64,000 bases of DNA from Streptomyces sp. NBC_00572 (lineage in GTDB: Bacteria > Actinomycetota > Actinomycetes > Streptomycetales > Streptomycetaceae): assembly GCF_026341815.1 (NCBI RefSeq), contig NZ_JAPENX010000001.1, positions 3,782,001 to 3,846,000 of the forward strand, read 5' to 3'. Made by a program: the position numbers and the translations under genes. Under the pieces are notes generated by a model, which was given only the letters and a program-made list of their open reading frames with translations, was not told where the DNA came from and ran no database searches. Shown here piece after piece: positions 42,314 to 50,274 of this stretch. Every line of letters starts with the position of its first letter. The stretch's first letter is position 1.

Positions 42314-42403
42314 CGACCTGTACAGGGGAGGCTCTTCGCAGAGCCCGAGGTCACAGGGGTCGGTCGGCGTGGTGGCCGTCGCGCGACGGGGGACGTGACC
42401 CCT

Positions 42404-42419
42404 GTCACACGGCCGTGAC
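42404..42419. promoter_or_regulatory. AfsQ1-like box upstream of surface-protein gene
   Basis: GTCAC (42404-42408), six bases, GTGAC (42415-42419) fits GTnAC-N6-GTnAC. A further GTGAC is at 42395-42399. It lies 137 bases before the ATG at 42556. Occurrence by chance in GC-rich DNA is possible. Confidence 0.35.
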
Positions 42420-42555
42420 ATGGAGCGGACGGGTCCCGCATACAAGATCAATAGATTTTCATCAGCAGCCAGCCAGACCTCACCGGAAACAGTCGGACCG
42501 AGAAAAAGCGGCATGCGACTCACGCCACCTACCTACCTGAATCACAGGAGTCGTT

Positions 42556-43857
42556 ATGCGCACCGCCCTTCGCACCGCCATCGCCACCGCCGTCGTCGCG
42601 GGTGTTGCGATCACCCCGGCCCTCGCCGCCGGAGCCGCTTTCGCCGCCGACGGTCCGGCGACCGTCAAGCCGGCTGCGGCCCGGCCCGTCACGGCGACCC
42701 AGACCGGTGCCGAGGCTGCGAAGGCGGATGCCCCGACGACCAAGGCGCCGAAGACCGAGGCCCCGAAGACGGCCCCGGCGACCACGGCCCCGGCGACCGA
42801 GGCCCCGGCGACCGAGGCGCCGAAGGCGGAGGCTGCGGCGGGCGAGGGGACCGGCACCTACGTCCGGACCTTGACCCTCCCGAACGGCGTCCGGGCCAAG
42901 ATCTTCAAGGTCGCCGACGGCCACCACCGCGCCGAGCTCTACCGCGAGGGACGGCGCGTCGGCACGCTCGACGCCGACCACTGGTCGGTCGCGGGCAACG
43001 ACAACGGCCAGTTCTTCGTCCTCAACTCGGACGGCACCACCCTGAGCTGGGTCGGCAACTACCTCCCGGGTGCCAAGCCCGGGCGGTACCAGCTCGTCGA
43101 CGGCACCATGCTGGAGCTCGCCAAGAAGGACGGCCGCTACGGCATCCAGGAGCTGCGGTGGCGCACCCAGGGCACCGGCTTCGCCTACCTGAAGGAGGAC
43201 CGCCAGGTCTTCCACTTCAACGGCGCCGTCGTCGTCCTGGAGAAGGACGGCGGGTTCGCCGCCTACGTCCCGGGCTCGGCCCGGCAGGCCGCCCCGCGGC
43301 CGGTCACCCGCGACGACGACTGCACCGTCCACACCTCCGTCGGCATCGGCGCCGGCGCCGAGGCCGAGCTCACCATGAGCCCGAACGGGCCGCAGGCCGT
43401 CATCCGTGACATCGGCAGCGGCAAGCAGGCCTTCCGGGCGCTCGACCGGACGTACCCCTCGCTGCCGAAGAGCACCGGCATCGTCGCCCGTATCGACAAC
43501 CCCTTCGGCGCCAAGCCGACGCTCTACACCAAGGTCGAGGGCGGCACGGTCAAGGGCGCCACGCACGCCTTCCCGGCAATGCCGAAGGGCTGCAAGCTCA
43601 ACCCGGTCAAGGGCGCGGCCGGCGCGAACGGCAACACCGGCACCGGCACGAACGGCAGCACGGGCATCACGGTCGACACCGGCGGTCAGACCTCCGTCGT
43701 CCCGCGCGGCGGCGTCGCGGCCGGCGCCGAGCTCGGCACCGAGAGCCCCGCGAGCTCCACGGCCCTCTACGCGACGGGCGCCGGTGCGGCCTCCCTCGCC
43801 GCCGCGGGCCTCGGCTTCATGGTCCTGCGCCGCCGCGCCGCCGGCTCCCGCGCCTGA
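42556..43857 (+). CDS. Secreted surface protein with Thr/Pro/Ala-rich stalk and C-terminal anchor
   Basis: 433 residues. The signal peptide ends near AFA-AD. Residues 35-95 are a stalk of repeated ATEAPKTEAP-like units. Residues about 100-345 form a globular domain (YVRTLTLPNGVRAKIFKV, LDADHWSVAGNDNGQFFVL) with two distant Cys (DDDCTV, GCKL) and no family I recognise. A Gly/Thr/Asn-rich linker leads to VVPRGGVAAG, a hydrophobic segment and RRRAAGSRA, the layout of a sortase substrate although no clear LPxTG or LAxTG is present. The class F sortase gene downstream is its probable partner. AGGAG precedes the ATG. Confidence 0.75.
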   Translation: MRTALRTAIATAVVAGVAITPALAAGAAFAADGPATVKPAAARPVTATQTGAEAAKADAPTTKAPKTEAPKTAPATTAPATEAPATEAPKAEAAAGEGTGTYVRTLTLPNGVRAKIFKVADGHHRAELYREGRRVGTLDADHWSVAGNDNGQFFVLNSDGTTLSWVGNYLPGAKPGRYQLVDGTMLELAKKDGRYGIQELRWRTQGTGFAYLKEDRQVFHFNGAVVVLEKDGGFAAYVPGSARQAAPRPVTRDDDCTVHTSVGIGAGAEAELTMSPNGPQAVIRDIGSGKQAFRALDRTYPSLPKSTGIVARIDNPFGAKPTLYTKVEGGTVKGATHAFPAMPKGCKLNPVKGAAGANGNTGTGTNGSTGITVDTGGQTSVVPRGGVAAGAELGTESPASSTALYATGAGAASLAAAGLGFMVLRRRAAGSRA

Positions 43858-43984
43858 CCCCTCGCCCCACCCGTTCCCCGCCCCTTGACCCGAGCGGGAG
43901 CACACCCCAGGCCGGTCGCCGCGTCCCGCGCGGCGGCCGGCCACACCCCCGTCCCCCGCCCGCCCGTCCGCCCGGAGCCCTGCC

Positions 43985-44617
43985 GTGAACCGTCGCCGCG
44001 CCCGTGTCCGTACCGCTGCCGTCCTCCTCGCCCTGGTCGCGCTCAGCGGCTGCTCCGCCGGGGCCGACCCCGCGCCCGCCGCCACCCACCCCGCCCGGGT
44101 CGCCGAAGCCACCGCCCCCGCGCCGGCCGCGAGCGCCGCCCCGGTCAGCCCGCTGGGCCGTTCCCTGCCCGTACGGGTCCAGCTGCCCTCCGCCGGGGTC
44201 GACGCCGGCCCGATCCTGAGCCTCGGGCTCCACCCGGACGGCACCGTCGAGGTGCCCTCGGTCGAGGACGCCGACCGCATCGGCTGGTACGACAAGGGCG
44301 TCACGCCCGGGCAGACCGGCCCCGCCGTCCTCATCGGGCACTTCGACACCGCCCGCGGCCCCGCCGTACTGAAGAACGTCTCCAAGGTCCGGGTCGGCGA
44401 CGAGATCACCGTGACCCGGGCCGACGGCACCACCGCGGTCTTCCGGGTCAGGGAACTGGAGCAGGTCGACAAGGACACCTTCCCGACGGCCAGGGTGTAC
44501 GGCGACACGCAGCGCCCCGAGCTGCGCCTCGTCACCTGCGGCGGCGAGCTGGTCGACGGCCACCGCCCCGACAACATCATTCTGTACGCGGATCTCGTGG
44601 CCACGCGGGCCGCCTGA
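43985..44617 (+). CDS. Class F sortase, lipoprotein-type
   Basis: Transpeptidase of 210 residues. The N-terminus ends in LSGC at residues 20-23, so it may be lipid-anchored; class F sortases more often have a plain N-terminal segment. The catalytic His119 is in AVLIGHFDTARGPAVL, Cys185 in LRLVTCGG, and the Arg in GHRPDNIILYADL. The domain starts near residue 60 (RSLPVRVQLPSAGVDAGPI). It follows the anchored surface protein by 127 bases and probably acts on it. The start is GTG; the region just before it is not a strong ribosome site. Confidence 0.85.
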   Translation: MNRRRARVRTAAVLLALVALSGCSAGADPAPAATHPARVAEATAPAPAASAAPVSPLGRSLPVRVQLPSAGVDAGPILSLGLHPDGTVEVPSVEDADRIGWYDKGVTPGQTGPAVLIGHFDTARGPAVLKNVSKVRVGDEITVTRADGTTAVFRVRELEQVDKDTFPTARVYGDTQRPELRLVTCGGELVDGHRPDNIILYADLVATRAA

Positions 44618-44652
44618 GCCCCCACCCGCCCGGCTGAGGCAGAATCGGCCCC

Positions 44653-45354
44653 ATGACGACCCCCGAGCCGACCCCTGAGCCCAGCCACGAGCCGAGCCGC
44701 GAGTCGACCCCCGAGCAGCCGTCCGATCAGCGGAAGCCCGCGGGGCAGCAGTCCCCCGACCGCGTCTTCCGGTCGCCGCTCGGGATCGCGAGCGGGGTGT
44801 TCCTGCTGATCCTCGCGGCCCTTTTCGCCGGTGACGTGATGTTCCGCGGCGAGGGCCGGTCGCCCTGGCTCGCGCTCGCGGGTCTCGTCCTCGCCGTGCC
44901 GCTGATCGTCGCGTTCACGATCCGGCCCGCGGTGTACGCCAACGACGACCGGCTCCGGATCCGCAACCCGTTCCGGTCGATCACGCTGCCCTGGGCGACG
45001 GTCGCCGACGTCCGCGCCGGCTACTCCAGCGAGGTCTTCACCCAGGACGGCGCCAAGTACCAGCTGTGGGCCATCCCCGTCTCGCTGCGCCAGCGCAAGA
45101 AGGCCTCCCGCAAGGCCGCCCGCGCCTCTCAGGACGACCCGCACGGCCGTACCTCGGTGAGCGCCAACGTCCGGGACAGTGCCTCCCGGACCGCGCCCGC
45201 CGACCAGACGATCGCCGACCTGCGCGAGCTGGCCGAGCGCCGCGCCGGGACCCCGGGGGCGCAGGGCGAGGCGCGGGTGCGCTGGGCGTACGAGATCGTC
45301 GGCCCCGCGGTCGCCGGGCTGCTGCTCCTGGTGATCCTGCTGGCGACGGGCTGA
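44653..45354 (+). CDS. PH-domain membrane protein
   Basis: 233 residues. The first 38 are a Pro/Glu/Ser-rich cytoplasmic lead. Two hydrophobic segments at about 45-90 (IASGVFLLILAALFAGDVMF, LALAGLVLAVPLIVAFTI) precede a bacterial PH-like domain (YANDDRLRIRNPFRSITLPWATVADVRAGYSSEVF). A third segment closes the C-terminus (GPAVAGLLLLVILLATG). Proteins of this type are common in actinobacteria next to unrelated genes and have no settled function. The ATG at 44653 lies 35 bases after the sortase stop, so co-transcription is possible. Confidence 0.82.
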   Translation: MTTPEPTPEPSHEPSRESTPEQPSDQRKPAGQQSPDRVFRSPLGIASGVFLLILAALFAGDVMFRGEGRSPWLALAGLVLAVPLIVAFTIRPAVYANDDRLRIRNPFRSITLPWATVADVRAGYSSEVFTQDGAKYQLWAIPVSLRQRKKASRKAARASQDDPHGRTSVSANVRDSASRTAPADQTIADLRELAERRAGTPGAQGEARVRWAYEIVGPAVAGLLLLVILLATG

Positions 45355-45368
45355 CCCGGCACGATCAG

Positions 45369-45399
45369 GGGGTGTCTTGTCGATCAGGCAAGACACCCC
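45369..45399. terminator. Terminator after PH-domain gene
   Basis: GGGGTGTCTTG (45369-45379) pairs perfectly with CAAGACACCCC (45389-45399) around a 9-base loop. The 256 bases to the next gene hold no other gene that I can see. Confidence 0.75.
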
Positions 45400-45610
45400 T
45401 TCGGCGTGTCACGAGCCCTCCGCGCCGCAGGCCTGGACACGTCACAAGCCTCTTCGCGTCACGCTGGCGCGTTCCCGGCGGGTCGTCCCCGGTGCCGGTG
45501 TCCTAGGGGCAACCTCCTGGTGAAGCGTGCAACCCCGCAAATGGTTTAGCACCCAACTGTCACCCCCGTCTCAATAGATTGCGCTTGCCGAGACTGTGGG
45601 GGTGGGGGCG

Positions 45611-45982
45611 ATGACCAAGGACACCGGTGTGTCCGGGACGCGTTGTCTGGTCGACATGGGGGCCGACGGACGCTACGGATGGCGACTCGTCGCACAGAAC
45701 GGGAGGGTCGTCGCGCGGTCGGGGGGCTGCTACGACGACCACGCCGGGTGCCGGGCGGCCTTCGCGGCCCTGTGCACCGGGTACGCGGACATGGCCGGCG
45801 GGGTGCAGCACACCGCCGGGGGCAACGGCTGGGTGTGGCTCCTGCGGGACGCCGAGGGCCGTACCGCCGCGCTCTCCGGACGCTCCTACGAGCGCCATTC
45901 CACCTGCCGCACCGCCTATGCGCGGTTCCGGGCGCTGATCGCCACCGAGGGGCCCAGATGGGCCTCAACAGTCTTACGGTGA
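45611..45982 (+). CDS. Small protein with two DUF1508/YegP-like repeats
   Basis: 123 residues without signal peptide or membrane segment. Two similar halves each show a Trp, a strand pair and a Gly/Tyr/Cys turn: GWRLVAQNGRVVARSGGCYDDHAG, then GWVWLLRDAEGRTAALSGRSYERH. This recalls the tandem beta-beta-beta-alpha units of YegP (DUF1508), whose role is unknown. Five Cys are present. The ATG at 45611 follows a long G-run; an in-frame GTG lies 15 bases upstream. It precedes the Pst-like operon by 78 bases and may be co-transcribed; no functional link is evident. Confidence 0.62.
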   Translation: MTKDTGVSGTRCLVDMGADGRYGWRLVAQNGRVVARSGGCYDDHAGCRAAFAALCTGYADMAGGVQHTAGGNGWVWLLRDAEGRTAALSGRSYERHSTCRTAYARFRALIATEGPRWASTVLR

Positions 45983-46060
45983 ACGGAAGTTGCCCCGCGC
46001 ACGCCCCTCGTTCACGTCGCGGGGCGGGCCTGGCCACCGGGCGGGACTTACGTCCTTCCC

Positions 46061-47089
46061 GTGACGACCGAGACCCAAGACCCGCCGCCCGGCAGACCGG
46101 CCGACCCGCCGCCCGACACGCCGCGACGGCTCCACGCCGACCCCGGCCTTCCCGACCGGGTCTTCCGCGCCGTCGCCCGCACCGGCGGCGGCATCGTCCT
46201 CGCGGTCATGCTCCTCGTCGGCGGCTTCCTGCTCCTGCGCGCCTGGCAGGCCCTCGACCGCGCCGGACTCTCCTTCCTCACCACCGAGAACTGGGAACCC
46301 GACTCCGGACGCTTCGGGATCGCGGCCGTCCTCCTCGGCACCGTCCTCATCGCCCTCGTCGCGATCGTCGTGGCCGTGCCGCTGGCCACCGGGGCCGCGC
46401 TCTACATCGCCGAGTACGCCCCGCCCCGGCTGCGCCGCACCCTCATCTCCACCGTCGACCTGATGGCCGCCGTGCCCTCCGTCGTCTACGGACTGTGGGG
46501 CGTCTTCTGGCTGGAGGAGTCGATCCTCCCGATCGCCCGCTGGATCGCCACGTACCTCGGCTGGATCCCGTTCCTGCGCGTCGACGGCGCCGACCCCGAC
46601 GATCCGCTGGCCCCGCCCACCGTCTACACCTCGTCCACCTTCGTCGCCGGTCTCGTCGTCGCCATGATGGTCGCGCCGATCATCTGCTCGATCATGCGCG
46701 AGGTCTTCTCCCAGGCCCCCGCCGGCGAACGCGAGGGCGCGTACGCGCTCGGCGCCACCCGCTGGGGCGTGATCCGCAGCGTCGTCCTGCCCTTCGGCAA
46801 GGGCGGCATGATCGGCGGCACCATGCTCGGCCTCGGCCGCGCCCTCGGCGAGACCATCGCCGTCTACATGGTCATCTCGCAGGTCTTCACCATCCAGTGG
46901 CACGTCCTGCAGACCGGCACCAGCTCGGTGTCCTCCCTCATCGCCCTGCGCTACGGCGAGGCCACGCCCTTCGGCATGTCCGCCCTGATGGCGGCCGGCT
47001 TCGCCCTCTTCGTCATGACCCTGATCGTCAACTTCGCCGCCTCGTCCATCGTCGCCCGCAGCCGCTCCGGCGCCACCAGCGACGCCTAG
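46061..47089 (+). CDS. pstC: PstC-like phosphate-type ABC permease
   Basis: 342 residues with six main membrane segments after a 40-residue Pro/Asp-rich cytoplasmic lead. The PstC pattern is clear: FLTTENWEPDSGRFGIAAV, ALYIAEYAPPRLRRTL, LMAAVPSVVYGLWGVFWL, and the coupling loop EGAYALGATRWGVIRSVVLP. MLGLGRALGETIAVYMV is also conserved. It opens an operon with PstA, three binding or surface proteins, an LASTG protein, a sortase-like protein and a PstB. No PhoU gene is present and no convincing PHO box precedes it, so phosphate may not be the substrate. Confidence 0.88.
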   Translation: MTTETQDPPPGRPADPPPDTPRRLHADPGLPDRVFRAVARTGGGIVLAVMLLVGGFLLLRAWQALDRAGLSFLTTENWEPDSGRFGIAAVLLGTVLIALVAIVVAVPLATGAALYIAEYAPPRLRRTLISTVDLMAAVPSVVYGLWGVFWLEESILPIARWIATYLGWIPFLRVDGADPDDPLAPPTVYTSSTFVAGLVVAMMVAPIICSIMREVFSQAPAGEREGAYALGATRWGVIRSVVLPFGKGGMIGGTMLGLGRALGETIAVYMVISQVFTIQWHVLQTGTSSVSSLIALRYGEATPFGMSALMAAGFALFVMTLIVNFAASSIVARSRSGATSDA

Positions 47090-47125
47090 GGCCTGTCCGC
47101 GCTCCTCAAGGGGGACCCGAACCCG

Positions 47126-48433
47126 ATGACCATCGCCCCGGAGCGGCCGAAGCTGCGACCGCCCACCGAGAAGGCCCCGCCGGCCCCCGGACCCGAACGC
47201 CGACGCACCACCGGCAGCACGCGCGCCTCCGACGTGTACGCGCTGCTCGGCGCCGCCGCGGCCTCGCTCGCCCTCACCTGGCTCCTCTTCGCCCGCCTGC
47301 TGCCCTTCAGTGGTGCCGTCGGCTTCGTGATCGTCGCGTACGTCCTCTTCCTCGGGCTCTACGCGCTGCTCGTCTCCTTCGACGAGGACGGGCCCGCCGT
47401 ACGGGACCGGATCGCCGGCGTCGTCGTCCGCAGCCTCGGGCTGCTGCTCCTCGTCGTCCTCGTCTTCGTCGTCGCCTTCACGCTCTGGGAGGGCCGCGAG
47501 GCCCTCGTCCACCTCAACTTCTTCACCGAGGACATGAGCCTGGCGGGCCCCCTCGAACCGCTCGACGTCGGCGGCATCCTGCACGCCGTCGTCGGCACCC
47601 TCGAACAGGTCGGCATCGCGCTCGCGCTCACCGTGCCCACCGGCATCGTCTGCGCCGTCTTCCTCAACGAGGTGCCCGGACCCTTCGCCCGCCTGGTCCG
47701 CACCGTCGTCGAGGCCATGACCGCGCTGCCCTCGATCGTCGCGGGACTCTTCATCTACGCGACCGTCATCCTGGCCCTGGGCACCGAACGCTCCGGGCTC
47801 GCCGCCTCGCTCGCCCTCTCCGTGATGATGCTCCCGATCATCATCCGGGCCTCCGACGTCGTCATCCGGCTCGTCCCCGGCACGCTGCGGGAGGCCTCGT
47901 ACGCCATGGGGTCCTCCCGCTGGCGCACGGTCTGGCACGTCGTCCTGCCGACCGCCCGCTCGGGGCTGACCACGGCCGTGATCCTCGGCACCGCGCGCGG
48001 GGTGGGGGAGACCTCGCCCGTGCTGCTGACCGCCGGGTTCACCGCCGAGCTGAACGCCCTGCCGACCTCCGGCGCTCAGGTCTCCCTGCCGCTCGCCACC
48101 TTCGAGCTCGTCAAGTCGCCCGAACCGAACATGATCGCCCGCGGCTTCGGCACCGCCGCCGTCCTCATGCTGCTCGTCCTGCTCCTCTTCGTCCTCGCGC
48201 GGATCGCGGGCGGGCGCGGACCGGGGCAGCTGACGAAGCGCCAGGAACGGCGCCGCGCCCTCGCCTCCCGGCAGGACGCGGCCCGGTGGGTCTCCACCGC
48301 CCGGAACGCCCCCGGCTCCGGGGCCGGGAACGTCCCGTCCCTGGCCGCCGCCGGGACCGCCGCACCCACCCCCGGCCCGGCAGGGTCCACCGCGCCCGCC
48401 GACCGATCCGTACCTCCGAGGAGTACGCCGTGA
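47126..48433 (+). CDS. pstA: PstA-like phosphate-type ABC permease
   Basis: 435 residues, longer than usual PstA (about 290). The extra length comes from an N-terminal region of about 140 residues with three additional hydrophobic segments (VYALLGAAAASLALTWLLF onwards) and a C-terminal Ala/Gly/Pro tail of 60 residues. The core has GGILHAVVGTLEQVGIAL, FLNEVPGPFARL, MTALPSIVAGLFIYA, the coupling loop EASYAMGSSRWRTVWHVVLP and GTARGVGETSPVLLTAGF. Its stop overlaps the start of the PstS-like gene (GTGA), tying permease and receptor synthesis. Confidence 0.88.
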   Translation: MTIAPERPKLRPPTEKAPPAPGPERRRTTGSTRASDVYALLGAAAASLALTWLLFARLLPFSGAVGFVIVAYVLFLGLYALLVSFDEDGPAVRDRIAGVVVRSLGLLLLVVLVFVVAFTLWEGREALVHLNFFTEDMSLAGPLEPLDVGGILHAVVGTLEQVGIALALTVPTGIVCAVFLNEVPGPFARLVRTVVEAMTALPSIVAGLFIYATVILALGTERSGLAASLALSVMMLPIIIRASDVVIRLVPGTLREASYAMGSSRWRTVWHVVLPTARSGLTTAVILGTARGVGETSPVLLTAGFTAELNALPTSGAQVSLPLATFELVKSPEPNMIARGFGTAAVLMLLVLLLFVLARIAGGRGPGQLTKRQERRRALASRQDAARWVSTARNAPGSGAGNVPSLAAAGTAAPTPGPAGSTAPADRSVPPRSTP

Positions 48434-50274
48434 GATCCGCCGCCCCGCTCGCCCGCACCGCCCTGGGGCTCGCCGCCGCCCTGTGCGCGGTGCTCGCCCT
48501 GCTCGTCCATCCGCCCGCCGCGCAGGCCGCCGGATACACCAAGATCACCGGCTCCGGATCCACCTGGAGCTCCAACGCCGTCGAGCAGTGGCGCCGCAAC
48601 ATCGGCGCCAACGTCGGCCTCACGGTCAACTTCAACGCCAACGGCTCCTCGCAGGGCCGCGAGCAGTTCAAGAACGGCACCGTCGATTTCGCCGTCTCCG
48701 AGATCCCGTACGGCCTCAACGACGGCGGCGCCACCGACGTACCGCCGCGCCGCGGCTACGCGTACATGCCGATCGTCGCCGGCGGCACCGCCTTCATGTA
48801 CAACCTGCGGATCGGCGGCCGCCAGGTCACCAACCTGCGGCTCTCCGGCCCCGTCCTCGCGAAGATCTTCACCGGCCGGCTGACCATGTGGAACGCGCCC
48901 GAGATCAAGGCCGACAACCCCGGCCTCACCCTCCCCGCCCGCCGCATCGTCCCCGTCGTGCGCTCCGACGGCTCCGGCACGACCGCCCAGTTCACCACCT
49001 GGCTCGCCAAGGAGAACGGCTCCGTCTGGGACGACTACTGCCGGCGCGCCGGCCGCTCCACCCCGTGCGGAATGACCTCGTACTTCCCCGTCGTGCCCGG
49101 CACCACCACCGTCGCCAAGTCCGGCTCGCTCGGTGTCTCCGCGCACGTCCGCCAGCCGCAGGGCGAGGGCGCCATCACCTACGTCGAGTACTCGTACGCG
49201 ATCAACGCCCACTTCCCGGTCGTCAAGGTGCTCAACTCCTCCGGCTACTACGTCGAGCCGACCGCCCAGGCCGTCGCCGTCGCCCTGCTCAAGGCCCGGA
49301 TCGACTCCGACCGGAACTCGACGAACTACCTGACCCAGATCCTCGACGACGTCTACCGCTCCGGGGACCAGCGCAGCTACCCGCTCTCCAGCTACAGCTA
49401 CATGGTCGTCCCCACCTCGGACACCGCCCCGCACACCACCGAGAAGGGCCGCTCGCTCGGCACCTTCGCCCGCTACTTCCTCTGCGAGGGCCAGCAGCAG
49501 GCCGAGGAACTCGGCTACTCGCCGCTCCCGAGGAACCTCGTCCAGGCCGGCTTCGACCAGGTCCGCCGGATACCCGGCGCGCCGACCGGCGCGGTCGACC
49601 TGTCCGACTGCCGCAACCCCACGTTCTCGGCCGACGGCACGAACACCCTCGCCAAGAACGCCCCGCGGCCGAAGCCCTGCGACAAGCGCGGCCCGACGCA
49701 GTGCGGTGACGGCACGGGCGGCGCCAAGGGCACGAACACGCAGGTGAACAACGGCGGTTCGACCGGCGGCGGCTCCGCCACGGGCGGCTCGACCGGCGGG
49801 AACGGAACCGGGAACGGCTCCGGCTCCTCGAACGGCGGCTCCGGCGGCTCCGGCGGCAACGGATCCAACGGCTCGGGCGGCAACGGCGGTTCGGCCAGTG
49901 GTGGCGCCGGCGGCGCCACCGGCTCAGGCGCCGACTCCAGCACCGGGGGTTCCGCGACCGGAGGTGCGAGCGGCGGCACGGGCTCCGGCGGCGGATCCGC
50001 CACCGGCGGCGCCACAGGCGGCGGAGCCATCGACCCCGACACCGGCGAGATCCTCGCCGGGGACGGCGGCGGTACGGGCGGCGGCACCGGCCAGGACTCC
50101 GGCGGCAACCAGATCGTCGGCACCCCGGTCACCCTCGCCGCCGACACGGGCGGCGGCCTGCGCGGGATCCTCATGGCCCTCTCCGCCTTGCTGCTCCTCG
50201 CCACCGTCATCGCCCCACCACTCGTCGGCCGCGCCCTCGCGGCCCGCGCCGAACGCCAGGGAGGGGGACGGTGA
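48430..50274 (+). CDS. PstS-like binding protein on a Gly-rich stalk with C-terminal anchor
   Basis: 614 residues. The signal peptide ends at AQAA. Residues 35-400 are a PstS-type solute-binding domain: ITGSGSTWSSNAVEQW, FAVSEIPYG, LAKIFTGRLTMWN, and the phosphate-loop motif VVRSDGSGTTAQF. Four Cys in the domain could form disulphides. Residues 425-555 are almost pure Gly/Ser/Thr/Asn. Near 569 the sequence LAADTG precedes a hydrophobic segment and a basic end, close to the LAxTG sortase signal but with one extra Ala. Ordinary PstS is a lipoprotein; this one seems tethered by its C-terminus. GAGGAG precedes the GTG. Confidence 0.85.
   Translation: MRSAAPLARTALGLAAALCAVLALLVHPPAAQAAGYTKITGSGSTWSSNAVEQWRRNIGANVGLTVNFNANGSSQGREQFKNGTVDFAVSEIPYGLNDGGATDVPPRRGYAYMPIVAGGTAFMYNLRIGGRQVTNLRLSGPVLAKIFTGRLTMWNAPEIKADNPGLTLPARRIVPVVRSDGSGTTAQFTTWLAKENGSVWDDYCRRAGRSTPCGMTSYFPVVPGTTTVAKSGSLGVSAHVRQPQGEGAITYVEYSYAINAHFPVVKVLNSSGYYVEPTAQAVAVALLKARIDSDRNSTNYLTQILDDVYRSGDQRSYPLSSYSYMVVPTSDTAPHTTEKGRSLGTFARYFLCEGQQQAEELGYSPLPRNLVQAGFDQVRRIPGAPTGAVDLSDCRNPTFSADGTNTLAKNAPRPKPCDKRGPTQCGDGTGGAKGTNTQVNNGGSTGGGSATGGSTGGNGTGNGSGSSNGGSGGSGGNGSNGSGGNGGSASGGAGGATGSGADSSTGGSATGGASGGTGSGGGSATGGATGGGAIDPDTGEILAGDGGGTGGGTGQDSGGNQIVGTPVTLAADTGGGLRGILMALSALLLLATVIAPPLVGRALAARAERQGGGR

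Noticed and set aside
45978..46016. Possible PHO box upstream of pstC
   Set aside because: GGTGAAC at 45978-45984 and GTTCACG at 46010-46016 are isolated heptamers in opposite orientation. A PHO box needs tandem 11-base direct repeats, which are not present.
45643..48429. Start of a 1543-codon plus-strand open frame before the PstS-like gene
   Set aside because: Only its last 614 codons have a signal peptide and a recognisable domain. The earlier part is an Arg/Pro/His-rich shadow of pstC and pstA, which are clear in another frame.
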